The translations under genes and the position numbers were made by a program. A stretch of 64,000 bases of DNA from Shinella daejeonensis (GTDB taxonomy: Bacteria > Pseudomonadota > Alphaproteobacteria > Rhizobiales > Rhizobiaceae): NCBI RefSeq assembly GCF_024281235.1, contig NZ_JAHWXY010000002.1, positions 248,001-312,000 of the forward strand, given 5' to 3'. The notes below the pieces were generated by a model. That model was not told the DNA's origin and searched no databases. It was given only the letters and a program-made list of their open reading frames with translations. Positions 49,172 to 58,771 of the stretch are shown here, piece by piece. The stretch's first letter is position 1. Each line of letters begins with the position of its first letter.

Positions 49172-50786
49172 GCCCCTGCGCTTCCTGCCGGCTGGCAGCG
49201 ATGCCTTCCTCGTCGAACTGGCGGGTCTGGAGGCAACGCTGACCTTGCTCGACGTTCTCCTTGCGGCCCGGCCGGAAGGCATCCGCGAACTGGTGCCCGC
49301 CGCCCGCACGGTGATGGTCCGGTTCGATCCGCTCGTCACCACCCGCGCGCGGCTGACGGAGCATATCCGGGCCGTCGACCTTTCCCGCCGCAGTTCACGG
49401 CAGGGCGAGACGTTCGATATTCCGGTCATCTATGACGGCGAGGACCTTGCCGACGTCGCCGAAATCCTCGGCTGCACGGTCGAAGAGGTGATCCGCCGCC
49501 ATACCGCGGCAACCTTCACCGTCGCATTCACCGGTTTCGCGCCGGGCTTCGCCTATATGTCCTGCGACGATCCGGGGCTTGTCGTTCCCCGCCGCAAGAG
49601 CCCGCGCGTACGTATCCCCGCAGGTTCCGTGGCGCTCGGCGGCGCGTTCTGCGGCATCTATCCTTCCGACAGTCCCGGCGGCTGGCAATTGCTCGGCCGC
49701 ACGCCGCTCAGAATGTGGGATACCGGCCGTCCCCGCCCGTCGCTCCTCGCTCCGGGAGATCGCGTGCGCTTCCGGACCACGGAGACGGGCGACAGCGTGG
49801 TCATCGATACCTCAAAACGACCGTCGACCGACCCGGCCGGCATCGCGGCGCCGACCGGGGGGCTTCGCGTCACCCGTGCGGATCGTCCCGCGCTCTTTCA
49901 GGATCCGGGCCGCCCCGGTCGCGCCGACCAGGGGGTTTCCGAATCCGGCGCGCTCGATCGTTCCAGCCTTGCCGAAGCCAACCTGTGCGTCGGCAATCCT
50001 CGCGATACGGCGGCCATCGAGATCGCCTTCGGCGGTTTCTCCTTCGTCACGGACCGCCCGGTGACACTGGCCGTAGCCGGTGCGCCGTGCCCGCTCGTCA
50101 TCCGCACGGCGGACGGCCGCGCCCTCACCGCGCCCTTCTGCCGGCCGTTCGCCCTAGATGCCGGCGACAGGCTGACGATCGAACCCCCATCCCGGGGGAT
50201 GCGCAGCTATCTGGCGCTGCGCGGCGGCTTTGCCGTCGATCCGGTGCTCGGCTCCGCCGCCACCGACACGCTGGCCAAAGTCGGCCCCGCGCCGATTCTG
50301 GCCGGTGACCGGCTCGTTCCGGCGCAAGGGCCTGTCGTCGCCGTCGATCCGTTCCGCCCCGCCCCGGCATCCCTGCCGCGCGCCGGAGAAACGGTGACGC
50401 TCGACATCGTGCTCGGCCCCCGCACGGACTGGTTCACGCAGAAAGGCCTCGCCACCCTCACGGCGCAGGACTGGGAAGTGACAGCGGAGACGAGCCGCGT
50501 GGGCATGCGCCTTGCCGGCACCGAACCGCTCGAACGAAACGATACGGCGGAACTTCCTTCGGAAGGAACGGCGCTTGGAGCCATCCAGGTGCCGCATAGC
50601 GGCCAGCCGGTGCTCTTCCTCGCCGACCATCCGCTGACCGGCGGCTACCCGGTCATCGGCGTCGTCGCCCGCCATCATCTCGACCTTGCCGGCCAGATTC
50701 CGATCGGTGCGCATATCCGCTTCCGGGTCATCGCTCCCTTCGATCCCCTTGTCACCGAAACCGCCTCCAGGAACACCGAACGATGA
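49164..50786 (+). CDS. Fused 5-oxoprolinase subunits B and C (KipI-KipA; urea-carboxylase-CT-like)
   Basis: A 540-residue fusion. Residues 1-220 are PxpB/KipI ([11 protein letters not shown] near residue 130 and [11 protein letters not shown], then [16 protein letters not shown]). Residues 230-540 are PxpC/KipA ([22 protein letters not shown] and [18 protein letters not shown]). The same pair of domains forms the carboxyltransferase part of urea carboxylase. It overlaps pxpA by 8 bases and the biotin carboxylase gene by 4 (ATGA), so all three should be made in fixed ratio. Confidence 0.92.
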   Translation: MAEPLRFLPAGSDAFLVELAGLEATLTLLDVLLAARPEGIRELVPAARTVMVRFDPLVTTRARLTEHIRAVDLSRRSSRQGETFDIPVIYDGEDLADVAEILGCTVEEVIRRHTAATFTVAFTGFAPGFAYMSCDDPGLVVPRRKSPRVRIPAGSVALGGAFCGIYPSDSPGGWQLLGRTPLRMWDTGRPRPSLLAPGDRVRFRTTETGDSVVIDTSKRPSTDPAGIAAPTGGLRVTRADRPALFQDPGRPGRADQGVSESGALDRSSLAEANLCVGNPRDTAAIEIAFGGFSFVTDRPVTLAVAGAPCPLVIRTADGRALTAPFCRPFALDAGDRLTIEPPSRGMRSYLALRGGFAVDPVLGSAATDTLAKVGPAPILAGDRLVPAQGPVVAVDPFRPAPASLPRAGETVTLDIVLGPRTDWFTQKGLATLTAQDWEVTAETSRVGMRLAGTEPLERNDTAELPSEGTALGAIQVPHSGQPVLFLADHPLTGGYPVIGVVARHHLDLAGQIPIGAHIRFRVIAPFDPLVTETASRNTER

Positions 50787-52495
50787 AAAAGCTGCTCATT
50801 GCCAATCGGGGTGAAATCGCCGTGCGCATCGCCCGCGCCGCCCGCGACTACGGTATCGCCTCGGTGGCGATCTACTCGGACGCCGACACGCATTCGCTGC
50901 ATGCCGAATTCGCCGACGAGGCCTATGGTCTCGGCCCGGGGCGGCCTGCCGATACCTATCTCGACATCCAGAAGATCCTTGGCATCGCCCGGCGCGCCGG
51001 CGCCGACGCCGTCCATCCGGGCTATGGCTTCCTGTCGGAACGCGCGGAATTCGCGCAGGCCGTCATCGATGCCGGGCTCATCTGGGTCGGTCCCCGGCCG
51101 GACGTGATCACGGCGCTCGGCGACAAGGTCGAGGCACGGCGCATCGCCGAGAAGGTCGGCGCGCCGCTGGTGACAGGATCGGACGGCCCGCTCGCCTCGG
51201 CGGCGGAAGCCGTCGCCTTCGCGAAATCCGCCGGCCTGCCGCTCGCCATCAAGGCGGCTTTCGGCGGCGGCGGCCGCGGCATGAAGATCGCGCGGAAACT
51301 GGAGGAGGTCGGCGAGCTTTTCGATTCCGCCGTGCGGGAGGCCAAGGAGGCTTTCGGCCGCGGCGAATGCTACGCCGAACAGTTCCTCGACAAGCCGCGC
51401 CATATCGAGGCGCAGATCGTCGCGGACAATCACGGCAACACGGTCGTCCTCGGGACGCGCGACTGCTCGCTCCAGCGCCGCAACCAGAAACTCGTCGAGG
51501 AAGCTCCCGCACCCTTCCTCTCGCCGGAACAGCGCGACCGCATTCATGACGCCGCCCGCGCCATCTGCGTGGAGGCCGGCTACACCGGCGCCGGCACGGT
51601 GGAATTCCTCCTGTCCGGCGATGGCGTCATCTCGTTCCTCGAGGTCAATACCCGTCTCCAGGTCGAGCATCCGGTCACGGAAGAAACGACGGGCATCGAT
51701 ATCGTCATCGAGCAATTGCGCATCGCGGACGGCCTGCCGCTTTCCGTCACCGCAACACCCGAACCCGTCGGCCATGCCTTCGAATTCCGCATCAATGCGG
51801 AGGATCCCGGCCGCGGCTTCCTGCCCACCCCCGGCCTGATCACCCGCTTCCGCGCACCGTCCGGCCCCGGCGTGCGTCTCGACGCCGGTGTCGAGACCGG
51901 ATCGGAAATTCCCGGCCTCTACGATTCCATGATGGCGAAGCTGATCGTCACCGGGGCAACGCGGGAAGAAGCACTGATCCGGGCTCGCCGCGCACTTGCC
52001 GAATTTCGGATCGAGGGGGTTGCCTCGGTCCTGCCTTTCCACCGCGCCGTGGTGGCGGAGCCCGCGTTCACCGGCGAGGACGGCTTTCGTATTTCCACCA
52101 ACTGGATCGAAACGGAATTCCAGGGCGTAGAGCCCTCCGCGCGGATCGAGCCGGCCGAAAGCGGATTGTTGCGCAGCTTCATCGAGATCGACGGCAAGCG
52201 CCACGCGCTCGGCTTGCCCGCCGCCCTTTTCTCCGGCCTCGCCGCGCCGCAAGGCGCCCCGTCCGCCCCGGCCGCCGCCGCAAGCGAGGGCGCGGTGATC
52301 GCCCCCGTTCCCGGCACGTTGCAGCAATGGCTGGTGGAAGACGGCGCGACGGTCAAGGAAGATGACACCGTCGCCCTCATCGAGGCGATGAAAATGGAAA
52401 GCCGGATCCTCGCGCCGAAGGCGGGCCGCATCCGCATCAGGACCGAGGCCGGAAAGGCCGTCACACTCGGCGCGGAGCTTGCGATCATCGAATGA
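50783..52495 (+). CDS. Biotin carboxylase fused to biotin carboxyl carrier domain
   Basis: A 570-residue protein. Residues 1-450 are an AccC-like ATP-grasp biotin carboxylase ([36 protein letters not shown]). A linker rich in Ala and Pro leads to a C-terminal biotinyl domain with the biotin site EAMKMES (Lys537). It should carboxylate biotin with bicarbonate and ATP. No acyl-CoA carboxyltransferase is present. Instead it is coupled (ATGA) to the PxpBC fusion, whose homologue is the carboxyltransferase region of urea carboxylase. A housekeeping acetyl-CoA carboxylase role is unlikely because of this context and the fused carrier. Confidence 0.92.
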   Translation: MKKLLIANRGEIAVRIARAARDYGIASVAIYSDADTHSLHAEFADEAYGLGPGRPADTYLDIQKILGIARRAGADAVHPGYGFLSERAEFAQAVIDAGLIWVGPRPDVITALGDKVEARRIAEKVGAPLVTGSDGPLASAAEAVAFAKSAGLPLAIKAAFGGGGRGMKIARKLEEVGELFDSAVREAKEAFGRGECYAEQFLDKPRHIEAQIVADNHGNTVVLGTRDCSLQRRNQKLVEEAPAPFLSPEQRDRIHDAARAICVEAGYTGAGTVEFLLSGDGVISFLEVNTRLQVEHPVTEETTGIDIVIEQLRIADGLPLSVTATPEPVGHAFEFRINAEDPGRGFLPTPGLITRFRAPSGPGVRLDAGVETGSEIPGLYDSMMAKLIVTGATREEALIRARRALAEFRIEGVASVLPFHRAVVAEPAFTGEDGFRISTNWIETEFQGVEPSARIEPAESGLLRSFIEIDGKRHALGLPAALFSGLAAPQGAPSAPAAAASEGAVIAPVPGTLQQWLVEDGATVKEDDTVALIEAMKMESRILAPKAGRIRIRTEAGKAVTLGAELAIIE

Positions 52496-52568
52496 GCGCC
52501 CTCCTTCGCACTCGCCCGGCAGACGATACGCCCCGCGTGGCGACCACCGAACACATGGAGAAAGAGAC

Positions 52569-53429
52569 ATGAAGCCACAACCCATCACCCGCGCCCCGCA
52601 GGACGCCGCCGCCCGCAAGGCGATCGCGCCGATCGTCTGCTACCCGGTCGAAACTCTGCCGCGTCCCGACCTTGCCGCCTATCGCGCACTGCGCGACGAT
52701 CTCGAACTGATCGAAACCGTCGTCGTTCCGCCGCGCGAAGCCGCGACCTGGACGGTTCCGGCCGGCCACTTCTGCCGCATCCTTTGCAGCGAAGGCCCGC
52801 AGGTCGGCGACCTCAACCTGTTCAACGCCAACGATCTCGACGAAAAGTTCTACAGCGGCAAGACCCGGGCGCTGAACGGCACCCATGTCGGCCTCGGCGA
52901 CCAGCTCTTTTCGAGCTTCCCTTATCTCCGCCCCATCGCCACCATCACCCACGACACGCTGGACTGGTACGGCTTCGACGAATTCGGAGGATCGGTGCAC
53001 GACGTTATCGGCACCCGTTGCGATCCCTATACGAACAACCTCTTGAGCCATGGCGGCCAATACCACCACTGCTGCCATTCCAACCTCACGCGCGCCTTCG
53101 CCGAAAAGACCGGAAAGCCCCTGCATGAGGCGGAAACCTATATTCACGATGTGCTGAACGTCTTCATGTGCACCGGCTTCACCCGCGATACGGGACAGTA
53201 TTTCATGAAGGCCAGCCCGGTCCGTCCGGGCGACTATCTGGAGTTCTTCGCCGAGATCGATCTGCTCGGCTGCATGTCCGCATGCCCGGGCGGCGATTGC
53301 TCGTCGGAGCATTCCTCCGATACCGCCGCCTGCCATCCCATGGTGGTCGAGATCTACAAGCCCGCGCGGCTGCCCGAAGGCTGGACCCCGCCGGCGCTCA
53401 ACGGCTACGATCGCACCCACGGCCTTTGA
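52569..53429 (+). CDS. Urea carboxylase-associated (DUF1989) family protein
   Basis: A 286-residue DUF1989 protein. Cysteine- and histidine-rich segments (QVGDLNLFNANDLDEKF, GGQYHHCCHSN, CPGGDCSSE) suggest metal binding, as expected for the family. Members accompany urea carboxylases and probably act on the same nitrogen compounds; I cannot name the reaction. GGAG lies 8 bases before the ATG; the upstream open frame to 52479 overlaps the carboxylase stop region and is unlikely. Its presence supports the idea that the cassette is a urea-carboxylase-like system. Confidence 0.9.
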   Translation: MKPQPITRAPQDAAARKAIAPIVCYPVETLPRPDLAAYRALRDDLELIETVVVPPREAATWTVPAGHFCRILCSEGPQVGDLNLFNANDLDEKFYSGKTRALNGTHVGLGDQLFSSFPYLRPIATITHDTLDWYGFDEFGGSVHDVIGTRCDPYTNNLLSHGGQYHHCCHSNLTRAFAEKTGKPLHEAETYIHDVLNVFMCTGFTRDTGQYFMKASPVRPGDYLEFFAEIDLLGCMSACPGGDCSSEHSSDTAACHPMVVEIYKPARLPEGWTPPALNGYDRTHGL

Positions 53430-53486
53430 CGGCCCTCTGCCGGGCGGCCCCGCCCGCCCGGCGGACATCGCAGACCGGCCGGGACC

Positions 53487-54278
53487 CTAAAGCCGCAAGG
53501 TGACAGGCTCCACCTCGGTCAGGAAGGAGGCGACCACCGAGGGGAGGGTCGCCGAAGTCGGTTCCACGATGCCGCAGCCGGCCAGAAGCGCGCGCTTGTC
53601 GGTCTCCTTCCCGCGATAGCGCCAGATGGTGCGGGCGGCATAGGGCAGGTTGTCGTTCCGCCAGGAAAGGCCCATCGTCACGCCACGAAGGTAGTGACGC
53701 TGGTGCAGCGCGAAGGGCGCAAGGATCGTCTGGCCGAATGTCGGCTCCTCCCCCCGGCTCAATTCGGTGATGAAAATGCGCTGGCGGCGGAAGGCCGCAA
53801 GCCCGACATAGCGTGATCGCTGCCGGATACCGCTGCCCCTGTCTTCGATCCGCTCCAGCGACCCGGACAGGATCTGGCCGTTCTTCTCCCGCATGTGAGA
53901 ACAGGAGCAGACGATCCGGCCCGGCCAGGACAGGGATACATGCCAGGTCTGGTAGAAGCCGAGGTACGGGCGCAGCGCCTGGAGGTCTCCGGGGAAGGCC
54001 GTGGAAAGAGGTCCCCTCCCGCGCTCCGGCTCGGGCTCGACCCCGTTTTCGAACTTGTGCCGGAAGGCGGGCGGCGGCAGGTCGAAATCAGCCGGATCGA
54101 GACCGAAAATCGACGCGATCCTCAGCCGGTTATGGGCCGAAGGATGCGCGCCGGCGTTGATGTAGCGGTTGAATTGCTGCCGGTTGATGCCGATCGACCG
54201 GCATAGCTCAGAAATCGACGGCCGCGTGCTACAGGCGAAGCGCAGATTGTCGCTATAATAGGGAGAAGGTTTACGCAT
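53487..54278 (-). CDS. Helix-turn-helix transcriptional regulator
   Basis: A 263-residue regulator. The N-terminal part (about residues 10-65, SISELCRSIGINRQQFNRYINAG then NRLRIASIFGLDPADFDL) is an XRE/Cro-like DNA-binding fold. The remaining 190 residues form a conserved but unnamed domain (LGFYQTWHVSLSWPGRIVCSC). A perfect 9-bp inverted repeat straddles its start codon, which indicates autoregulation. It is divergent from the binding-protein gene at 54385. No obvious ribosome site, so the transcript may be nearly leaderless. Confidence 0.82.
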   Translation of the reverse strand: MRKPSPYYSDNLRFACSTRPSISELCRSIGINRQQFNRYINAGAHPSAHNRLRIASIFGLDPADFDLPPPAFRHKFENGVEPEPERGRGPLSTAFPGDLQALRPYLGFYQTWHVSLSWPGRIVCSCSHMREKNGQILSGSLERIEDRGSGIRQRSRYVGLAAFRRQRIFITELSRGEEPTFGQTILAPFALHQRHYLRGVTMGLSWRNDNLPYAARTIWRYRGKETDKRALLAGCGIVEPTSATLPSVVASFLTEVEPVTLRL

Positions 54279-54295
54279 GGCGTCTAGCGTAAACC
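54268..54295. promoter_or_regulatory. Perfect 9-bp inverted repeat over the HTH gene start
   Basis: GGTTTACGC and GCGTAAACC flank a 10-base spacer that contains most of the start codon of the HTH gene. Arms this long are very unlikely by chance and are typical of a dimeric repressor operator. The site is also about 90 bases upstream of the divergent binding-protein gene. Confidence 0.8.
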
Positions 54296-54384
54296 AGCAT
54301 AAAACAGCGTCAAGAAGCGAAATTGCATCCTTCCGCCAGCGCTTCAATATCATGGGAAATTTCATTCGAAAAACGAGGGCCGCA

Positions 54385-55944
54385 ATGACCGGAGACAGCA
54401 AGACTTTTCACCTTTCACGTCGCGGCCTCCTACAGGCGGGCGCATTGATCGGCGCATCGGCAGCAACGGGCCTGACCCTTGCCGCACCGGCCCGGGCACA
54501 GGAGCCGGTGCGCGGCGGCAATCTGCGGCTGGGGCTGGGCGGCGGCGCGTCATCCGATACGCTCGATCCGGCGCTCGCCTCGGCAAGCGTGCTCTTCGTC
54601 GTCGCCCATTGCTGGGGCGATACGCTGGTCGAATCCCATCCCGAGACCGGCGCAGCGCTGCCGTCGCTCGCCGAATCCTGGACGCCCTCCCCCGACGCCA
54701 AAGAATGGACGTTCAAGATCCGCAAGGACGTGAAATTCCATAACGGCACCCCGTTGACGCCCGCCGACGTCGTCGCCACGCTGCGGCGTCATGCCGATGA
54801 AGCCTCGCAATCGGGCGCACTTGGCCTTCTCTCCGGCATCACGGCGATCGAGGAGCGCGCCGGCGACGTCGTCGTCACCCTGGCCGAGGGCAACGCCGAC
54901 CTGCCGCTGGTGCTGACGGACTACCATCTCCAGATCCAGCCGGAGGGCGGCAACCCGACCGACGCCATCGGCACAGGTCCCTACAAGCTGACGTTTTTCG
55001 ATGCCGGCATCCGCGCCACCTTCGAACGCAACCCCGACGACTGGCGCAGCGACCGGGGCTATGTCGATACCGTCGAGATCACCGTCATCAACGATTCCAC
55101 CGCGCGCATCAGCGCCCTGAGCGCCGGACAGGTCGACTTCATTAACGCCATCGAACCGAAGGTCGTGCCGCTTCTTTCGCGCGCCCCGACGGTCGAAATC
55201 CTGCGCACGTCCGGCAAGGGCTTCTATTCGTTCCTGATGCATTGCGACACCGCGCCCTTCGACAACAACGATCTGCGCCTCGCCCTCAAATACGCGATCG
55301 ACCGCGAAACCCTTCTGGCGCAGGCGCTCGGCGGTTTCGGCACCATCGGCAACGACTATCCGGTCAACACCAACTATGCGCTTGCTCCGACGGACATCGA
55401 ACAACGCACCTACGATCCCGACAAGGCCGCATTCCACTACAAGAAGTCCGGCCACGACGGCACGATCCTGCTGCGGACCTCGGAAGCCGCCTTCCCCGGC
55501 GCGGTGGACGCGGCGGTAATCTTCCAGCAGAGCGCCGCAAAGGCCGGTATCCAGATCGACGTGCAGCGCTCGCCGAGCGACGGCTACTGGACCGACGTCT
55601 GGAATTCCAAGCCCTTCTGCGCCTCCTACTGGGGCGGCCGGCCGACGCAGGATGCGCGTTATTCCACCTCCTACGTCTCGAACGCGGAATGGAACGATAC
55701 ACGGTTCAAACATCCCGAGTTCGACGAGATGGTCGTGCGGGCGCGGGGCGAACTGGATGAGGACAAGCGTCGCGTGCTCTATCGCGACATGGCCATCATG
55801 GTGCGGGACGAGGGCGGCCTGATCCTGCCGGTGTTCAACGACTATGTGAACGCCTCGACCAAGCGGCTGAAAGGTTTCGTCCACGATATCGGCAACGATA
55901 TTTCCAACGGCCGCATCGCCAGCCGCGTCTGGCTGGAGGCGTAA
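54385..55944 (+). CDS. Tat-exported peptide-type ABC binding protein (SBP family 5), orphan
   Basis: A 519-residue DppA/OppA-like solute-binding protein with a twin-arginine signal (SRRGLLQAGALIG, cleavage near ARA-Q). Family 5 features are DTLDPALASASVLFVVAHCWGDTLVE, WTFKIRKDVKFHNGTPLTPADVVATLRRH and IGTGPYKLTFF. ATG 54385 follows GAGGG, and earlier in-frame starts overlap the HTH operator. No permease or ATPase genes are adjacent, so it must use a transporter encoded elsewhere or act as a sensor. A hairpin and a CocE-type hydrolase follow. Confidence 0.93.
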   Translation: MTGDSKTFHLSRRGLLQAGALIGASAATGLTLAAPARAQEPVRGGNLRLGLGGGASSDTLDPALASASVLFVVAHCWGDTLVESHPETGAALPSLAESWTPSPDAKEWTFKIRKDVKFHNGTPLTPADVVATLRRHADEASQSGALGLLSGITAIEERAGDVVVTLAEGNADLPLVLTDYHLQIQPEGGNPTDAIGTGPYKLTFFDAGIRATFERNPDDWRSDRGYVDTVEITVINDSTARISALSAGQVDFINAIEPKVVPLLSRAPTVEILRTSGKGFYSFLMHCDTAPFDNNDLRLALKYAIDRETLLAQALGGFGTIGNDYPVNTNYALAPTDIEQRTYDPDKAAFHYKKSGHDGTILLRTSEAAFPGAVDAAVIFQQSAAKAGIQIDVQRSPSDGYWTDVWNSKPFCASYWGGRPTQDARYSTSYVSNAEWNDTRFKHPEFDEMVVRARGELDEDKRRVLYRDMAIMVRDEGGLILPVFNDYVNASTKRLKGFVHDIGNDISNGRIASRVWLEA

Positions 55945-55979
55945 GCGCCCGCCGCCGGCACCACCGACCCTTTTTCAAC

Positions 55980-56007
55980 GGTCAGGCGGCCGCGACGCCG
56001 TCTGACC
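55980..56007 (+). terminator. Hairpin between the orphan binding-protein and hydrolase genes
   Basis: GGTCAGGCGGC and GCCGTCTGACC pair over 10 of 11 positions with a 6-base loop, 35 bases after the binding-protein stop. A TTTTT run precedes rather than follows it (on the minus strand it follows). Likely an mRNA-stabilising or attenuating hairpin. Confidence 0.55.
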
Positions 56008-56026
56008 GCCTACCCGGTTGAGGACC

Positions 56027-58024
56027 ATGACCGACAACAGCTTTCACGTCATCGAAAACGAATGGATCACCCTGAAGGACGGAACGCGCCTTGCCGCCCG
56101 CATCTGGATGCCGGACGGCGCAAGCCCGGACGCTCCCGTGCCGACCGTGCTGGAGTTCCTGCCTTACCGCAAGCGCAACGGGACCGCGCCGCGCGATGAA
56201 TCCACCTATCCCGTCTTCGCCGCCGCCGGCATCGCCGGCGTGCGCGTCGATATTCGCGGCTCGGGCGAATCGGAAGGCGTCATCGACGGCGAATATACGC
56301 CGCGCGAGCTTTCCGACGCGGTCGAGGCCGTCGAATGGATCGCCGCGCAAGGCTGGTCCAACGGCAATGTCGGCATGATGGGCATTTCCTGGGGCGGCTT
56401 CAACTGCCTTCAGGTCGCCGCCCTAAAGCCGCCGGCACTCAAGGCCGTGATCTCCATCGCCTCGACGGTGGACCGCTACAACGACGATATCCACTACAAG
56501 AACGGCACCCATCTTGCCGCGCAATTCGGCTGGGCGGCGACCATGAACGCCTATCAGGCGCGCTCCCCCGATCCCGCGCTCGTCGGCGAGCGCTGGCGCG
56601 ACATGTGGCTGGAGCGGCTGGAAGGCGAGCCGTTCTTCATGGCCGAATGGCTCGGCCATCAAAGGCGCGACGATTTCTGGCGTCATGGCTCGATCTGCGA
56701 GACCTTCGACGATTTTCCCGTTCCCGCGCTGGTGATCGCCGGCTGGGCCGACGGCTACCGCAACACGCCGCTGAAAGCCGTGCGCGGCATGCCGGAGAAG
56801 GCCCGGGCGCTGATCGGCCCCTGGGTGCACAAATATCCGCATTTCGCCTATCCGAAACCCCGGGCCGATTTTCACGGCGAGGCCATCGCCTGGTGGCGGC
56901 GCTGGCTCTGCGACGAGCCCAACGGCGCGGAAAAGACGCCGCAGGTTCGGGCCTATATCCTCGACGGGCCGAAACCCGCCCGCTGGCGCGAGAGCGATCC
57001 GGGCTACTGGGTCGCTAGGGACACATGGTCCGAACCGGAGATGCTGACGCTCACCATCGATGACGCAGGACGCCTTTTGCGCACTCCCGAGCGGCCGGCG
57101 CACGGTCGCGCCCTTCTGCGCTCGCCGCTCGACACCGGGACGATGGCCGGCGAATTCTTCACGCTCAAGCCGGATTCAGAAATGGCCGGCGACCAGCGTC
57201 CCGACGATGCCGGATCGCTGGTTTTCGAAACGGAAGCGCTCGTCGAAGACTGCGTCCTTCTCGGCGAGCCGGTCGTCAAGCTCGTTCTCTCCAGCGATAG
57301 CCCGCTCGGCAATCTCGCCGCCCGCGTGGTGGACGTCCACCCCGACGGAACCGCGACGCGCGTCTCCTTCGGCGTGCTCAACCTTGCCCATCGTCACGGC
57401 AGCGCCGAGCCGCAGGTGCTGGAACCCGGAAAGCCCGTTGAAATCGTCATGACCCTCGACGCCTGCGGCTACCGTTTCGCACCGGGCCATCGCATCCGTC
57501 TTTCACTTTCGACCGCCTATTGGCCGATGATCCTGCCGCCGCCCTTCGATACGACGCTCGACATCGATCTCGCCGCGACGGCCCTCGCCTTGCCGCTTCT
57601 CGGATCGCACCGGCGCATCGAGGTGGCGGAGCCGGACAATCCCGATCCCCTGCCCCATTACGACACGCTGGAGGAAGGGGCCGCCGAACGTTCCGTGGAA
57701 CGGGATCTGGCCGCGGGCATCACCCGCTACCGGCTGCTGGAGGATACGGGTCTCCACCGTCATCCCGGCAACGGGCTTTGCGCCCGCGATGTCCGCGAGG
57801 AGGTCTGGACCCTTGCGCCGGACGATCCGCTTTCGATGACCGCCGAGGCGAAATGGACGACCATCCTCGAACGGGACGGCTGGCGCACCCGCGCCCATTG
57901 CGTCTCGACGCTATCCTGCACGCAGACCGAATGGGTGATCACCGAAGCGACCGAGGCCTTCGAGGGCGATCGCAGCGTCTTCAAGCGTGAGCGAAGCCGG
58001 CGCATCCCGCGCGACCACATGTAG
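56027..58024 (+). CDS. CocE/NonD family hydrolase (X-Pro dipeptidyl-peptidase-like)
   Basis: A 665-residue alpha/beta hydrolase with nucleophile Ser121 in GISWGG, the RGSGES segment near residue 80 and a C-terminal jelly-roll domain (from about residue 370, VKLVLSSDSPLGNLAARVVDVHPDG). This is the layout of cocaine esterase, glutaryl-7-ACA acylase and X-Pro dipeptidyl-peptidase. No signal peptide, so it should act in the cytoplasm. GAGGACC precedes the ATG at 56027. Next to a peptide-type binding protein, it may hydrolyse an imported proline-containing peptide or ester. Confidence 0.9.
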   Translation: MTDNSFHVIENEWITLKDGTRLAARIWMPDGASPDAPVPTVLEFLPYRKRNGTAPRDESTYPVFAAAGIAGVRVDIRGSGESEGVIDGEYTPRELSDAVEAVEWIAAQGWSNGNVGMMGISWGGFNCLQVAALKPPALKAVISIASTVDRYNDDIHYKNGTHLAAQFGWAATMNAYQARSPDPALVGERWRDMWLERLEGEPFFMAEWLGHQRRDDFWRHGSICETFDDFPVPALVIAGWADGYRNTPLKAVRGMPEKARALIGPWVHKYPHFAYPKPRADFHGEAIAWWRRWLCDEPNGAEKTPQVRAYILDGPKPARWRESDPGYWVARDTWSEPEMLTLTIDDAGRLLRTPERPAHGRALLRSPLDTGTMAGEFFTLKPDSEMAGDQRPDDAGSLVFETEALVEDCVLLGEPVVKLVLSSDSPLGNLAARVVDVHPDGTATRVSFGVLNLAHRHGSAEPQVLEPGKPVEIVMTLDACGYRFAPGHRIRLSLSTAYWPMILPPPFDTTLDIDLAATALALPLLGSHRRIEVAEPDNPDPLPHYDTLEEGAAERSVERDLAAGITRYRLLEDTGLHRHPGNGLCARDVREEVWTLAPDDPLSMTAEAKWTTILERDGWRTRAHCVSTLSCTQTEWVITEATEAFEGDRSVFKRERSRRIPRDHM

Positions 58025-58140
58025 GGAATATGCAGGACAGCCGGTCCCGCCCCGCTGAATGGGCGGGGCGGGACCGGCCCTTGCTCCTGCCACCCGGCTT
58101 ATGCTTCCCGGACCTGTCCGCGCCGCCGGAAAGACATCCG

Positions 58141-58671
58141 TCAGAACGCGTCCAGCGCGTAAGCGAAGACGTCGTCCCACTCCTTGTCGTCAACGTCCAT
58201 GAGCCCAAGCCCCCGCAGGAGAAAGAGGCCTTCAATGGCGAGGAAAGCATGGCGTATCCGCCGCCCTTCCCGCGTTGCAGGATCAGCCAGATCGAACATC
58301 TCCCGGTAGAAGGATTTCACATGGCCGACATGGCCAGGCTCATTCAGCAATGCCACCATCAGATGCGCGGCGCGGGTCTGGAATATATGCTTCTGCTCGG
58401 CGGAAGCCCTGACATGCGCTTCCAGCGTGTCCGCAGGGCCGCCGCCTTCATCGAGCGCGTCGCGCCGGGCTGTGAAACGCGCCAGTTCCCGATGCAACAT
58501 GTCGGTGATCAGAGCGCTTTTCGACGGGTAGGTGTAGGTCAGGCCGCCCTTGCTTATGCCGGCCCTGGCCGCCACCATGTCCATCGTGAAATGCGTGCCG
58601 CCAGTCTCCGTGATCAGTTCCTCGGCCGCATTGAGAATGGCAGTCCTGTCGATACTTTTCGGTCTGGCCAT
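58141..58671 (-). CDS. TetR family transcriptional regulator
   Basis: A 176-residue regulator with a TetR helix-turn-helix (ILNAAEELITETGGTHFTMDMVAARAGISKGGLTYTYPSK at residues 12-52) and a short helical ligand domain. AAGGGGAG precedes the ATG. It lies 100 bases downstream of the Tat-exported FAD oxidoreductase on the same strand. Twin TCAGAC/GTCTGA repeats upstream of that gene are its most likely operators. Confidence 0.92.
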   Translation of the reverse strand: MARPKSIDRTAILNAAEELITETGGTHFTMDMVAARAGISKGGLTYTYPSKSALITDMLHRELARFTARRDALDEGGGPADTLEAHVRASAEQKHIFQTRAAHLMVALLNEPGHVGHVKSFYREMFDLADPATREGRRIRHAFLAIEGLFLLRGLGLMDVDDKEWDDVFAYALDAF

Positions 58672-58771
58672 ATGATCTCGCTCCCCTTGCAGGCTTTCTC
58701 CGGAAGACGGTTATGCCACGGCGAACGCATAAATGTAGCGTTCGCCGCAGGATAACCCGGATACCGGCACG

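Noticed and set aside
50783-52495. Housekeeping acetyl-CoA carboxylase AccC
   Set aside because: The carrier domain is fused, the gene is translationally coupled to pxpBC, and no accA/accD or acyl-CoA carboxyltransferase gene is nearby.
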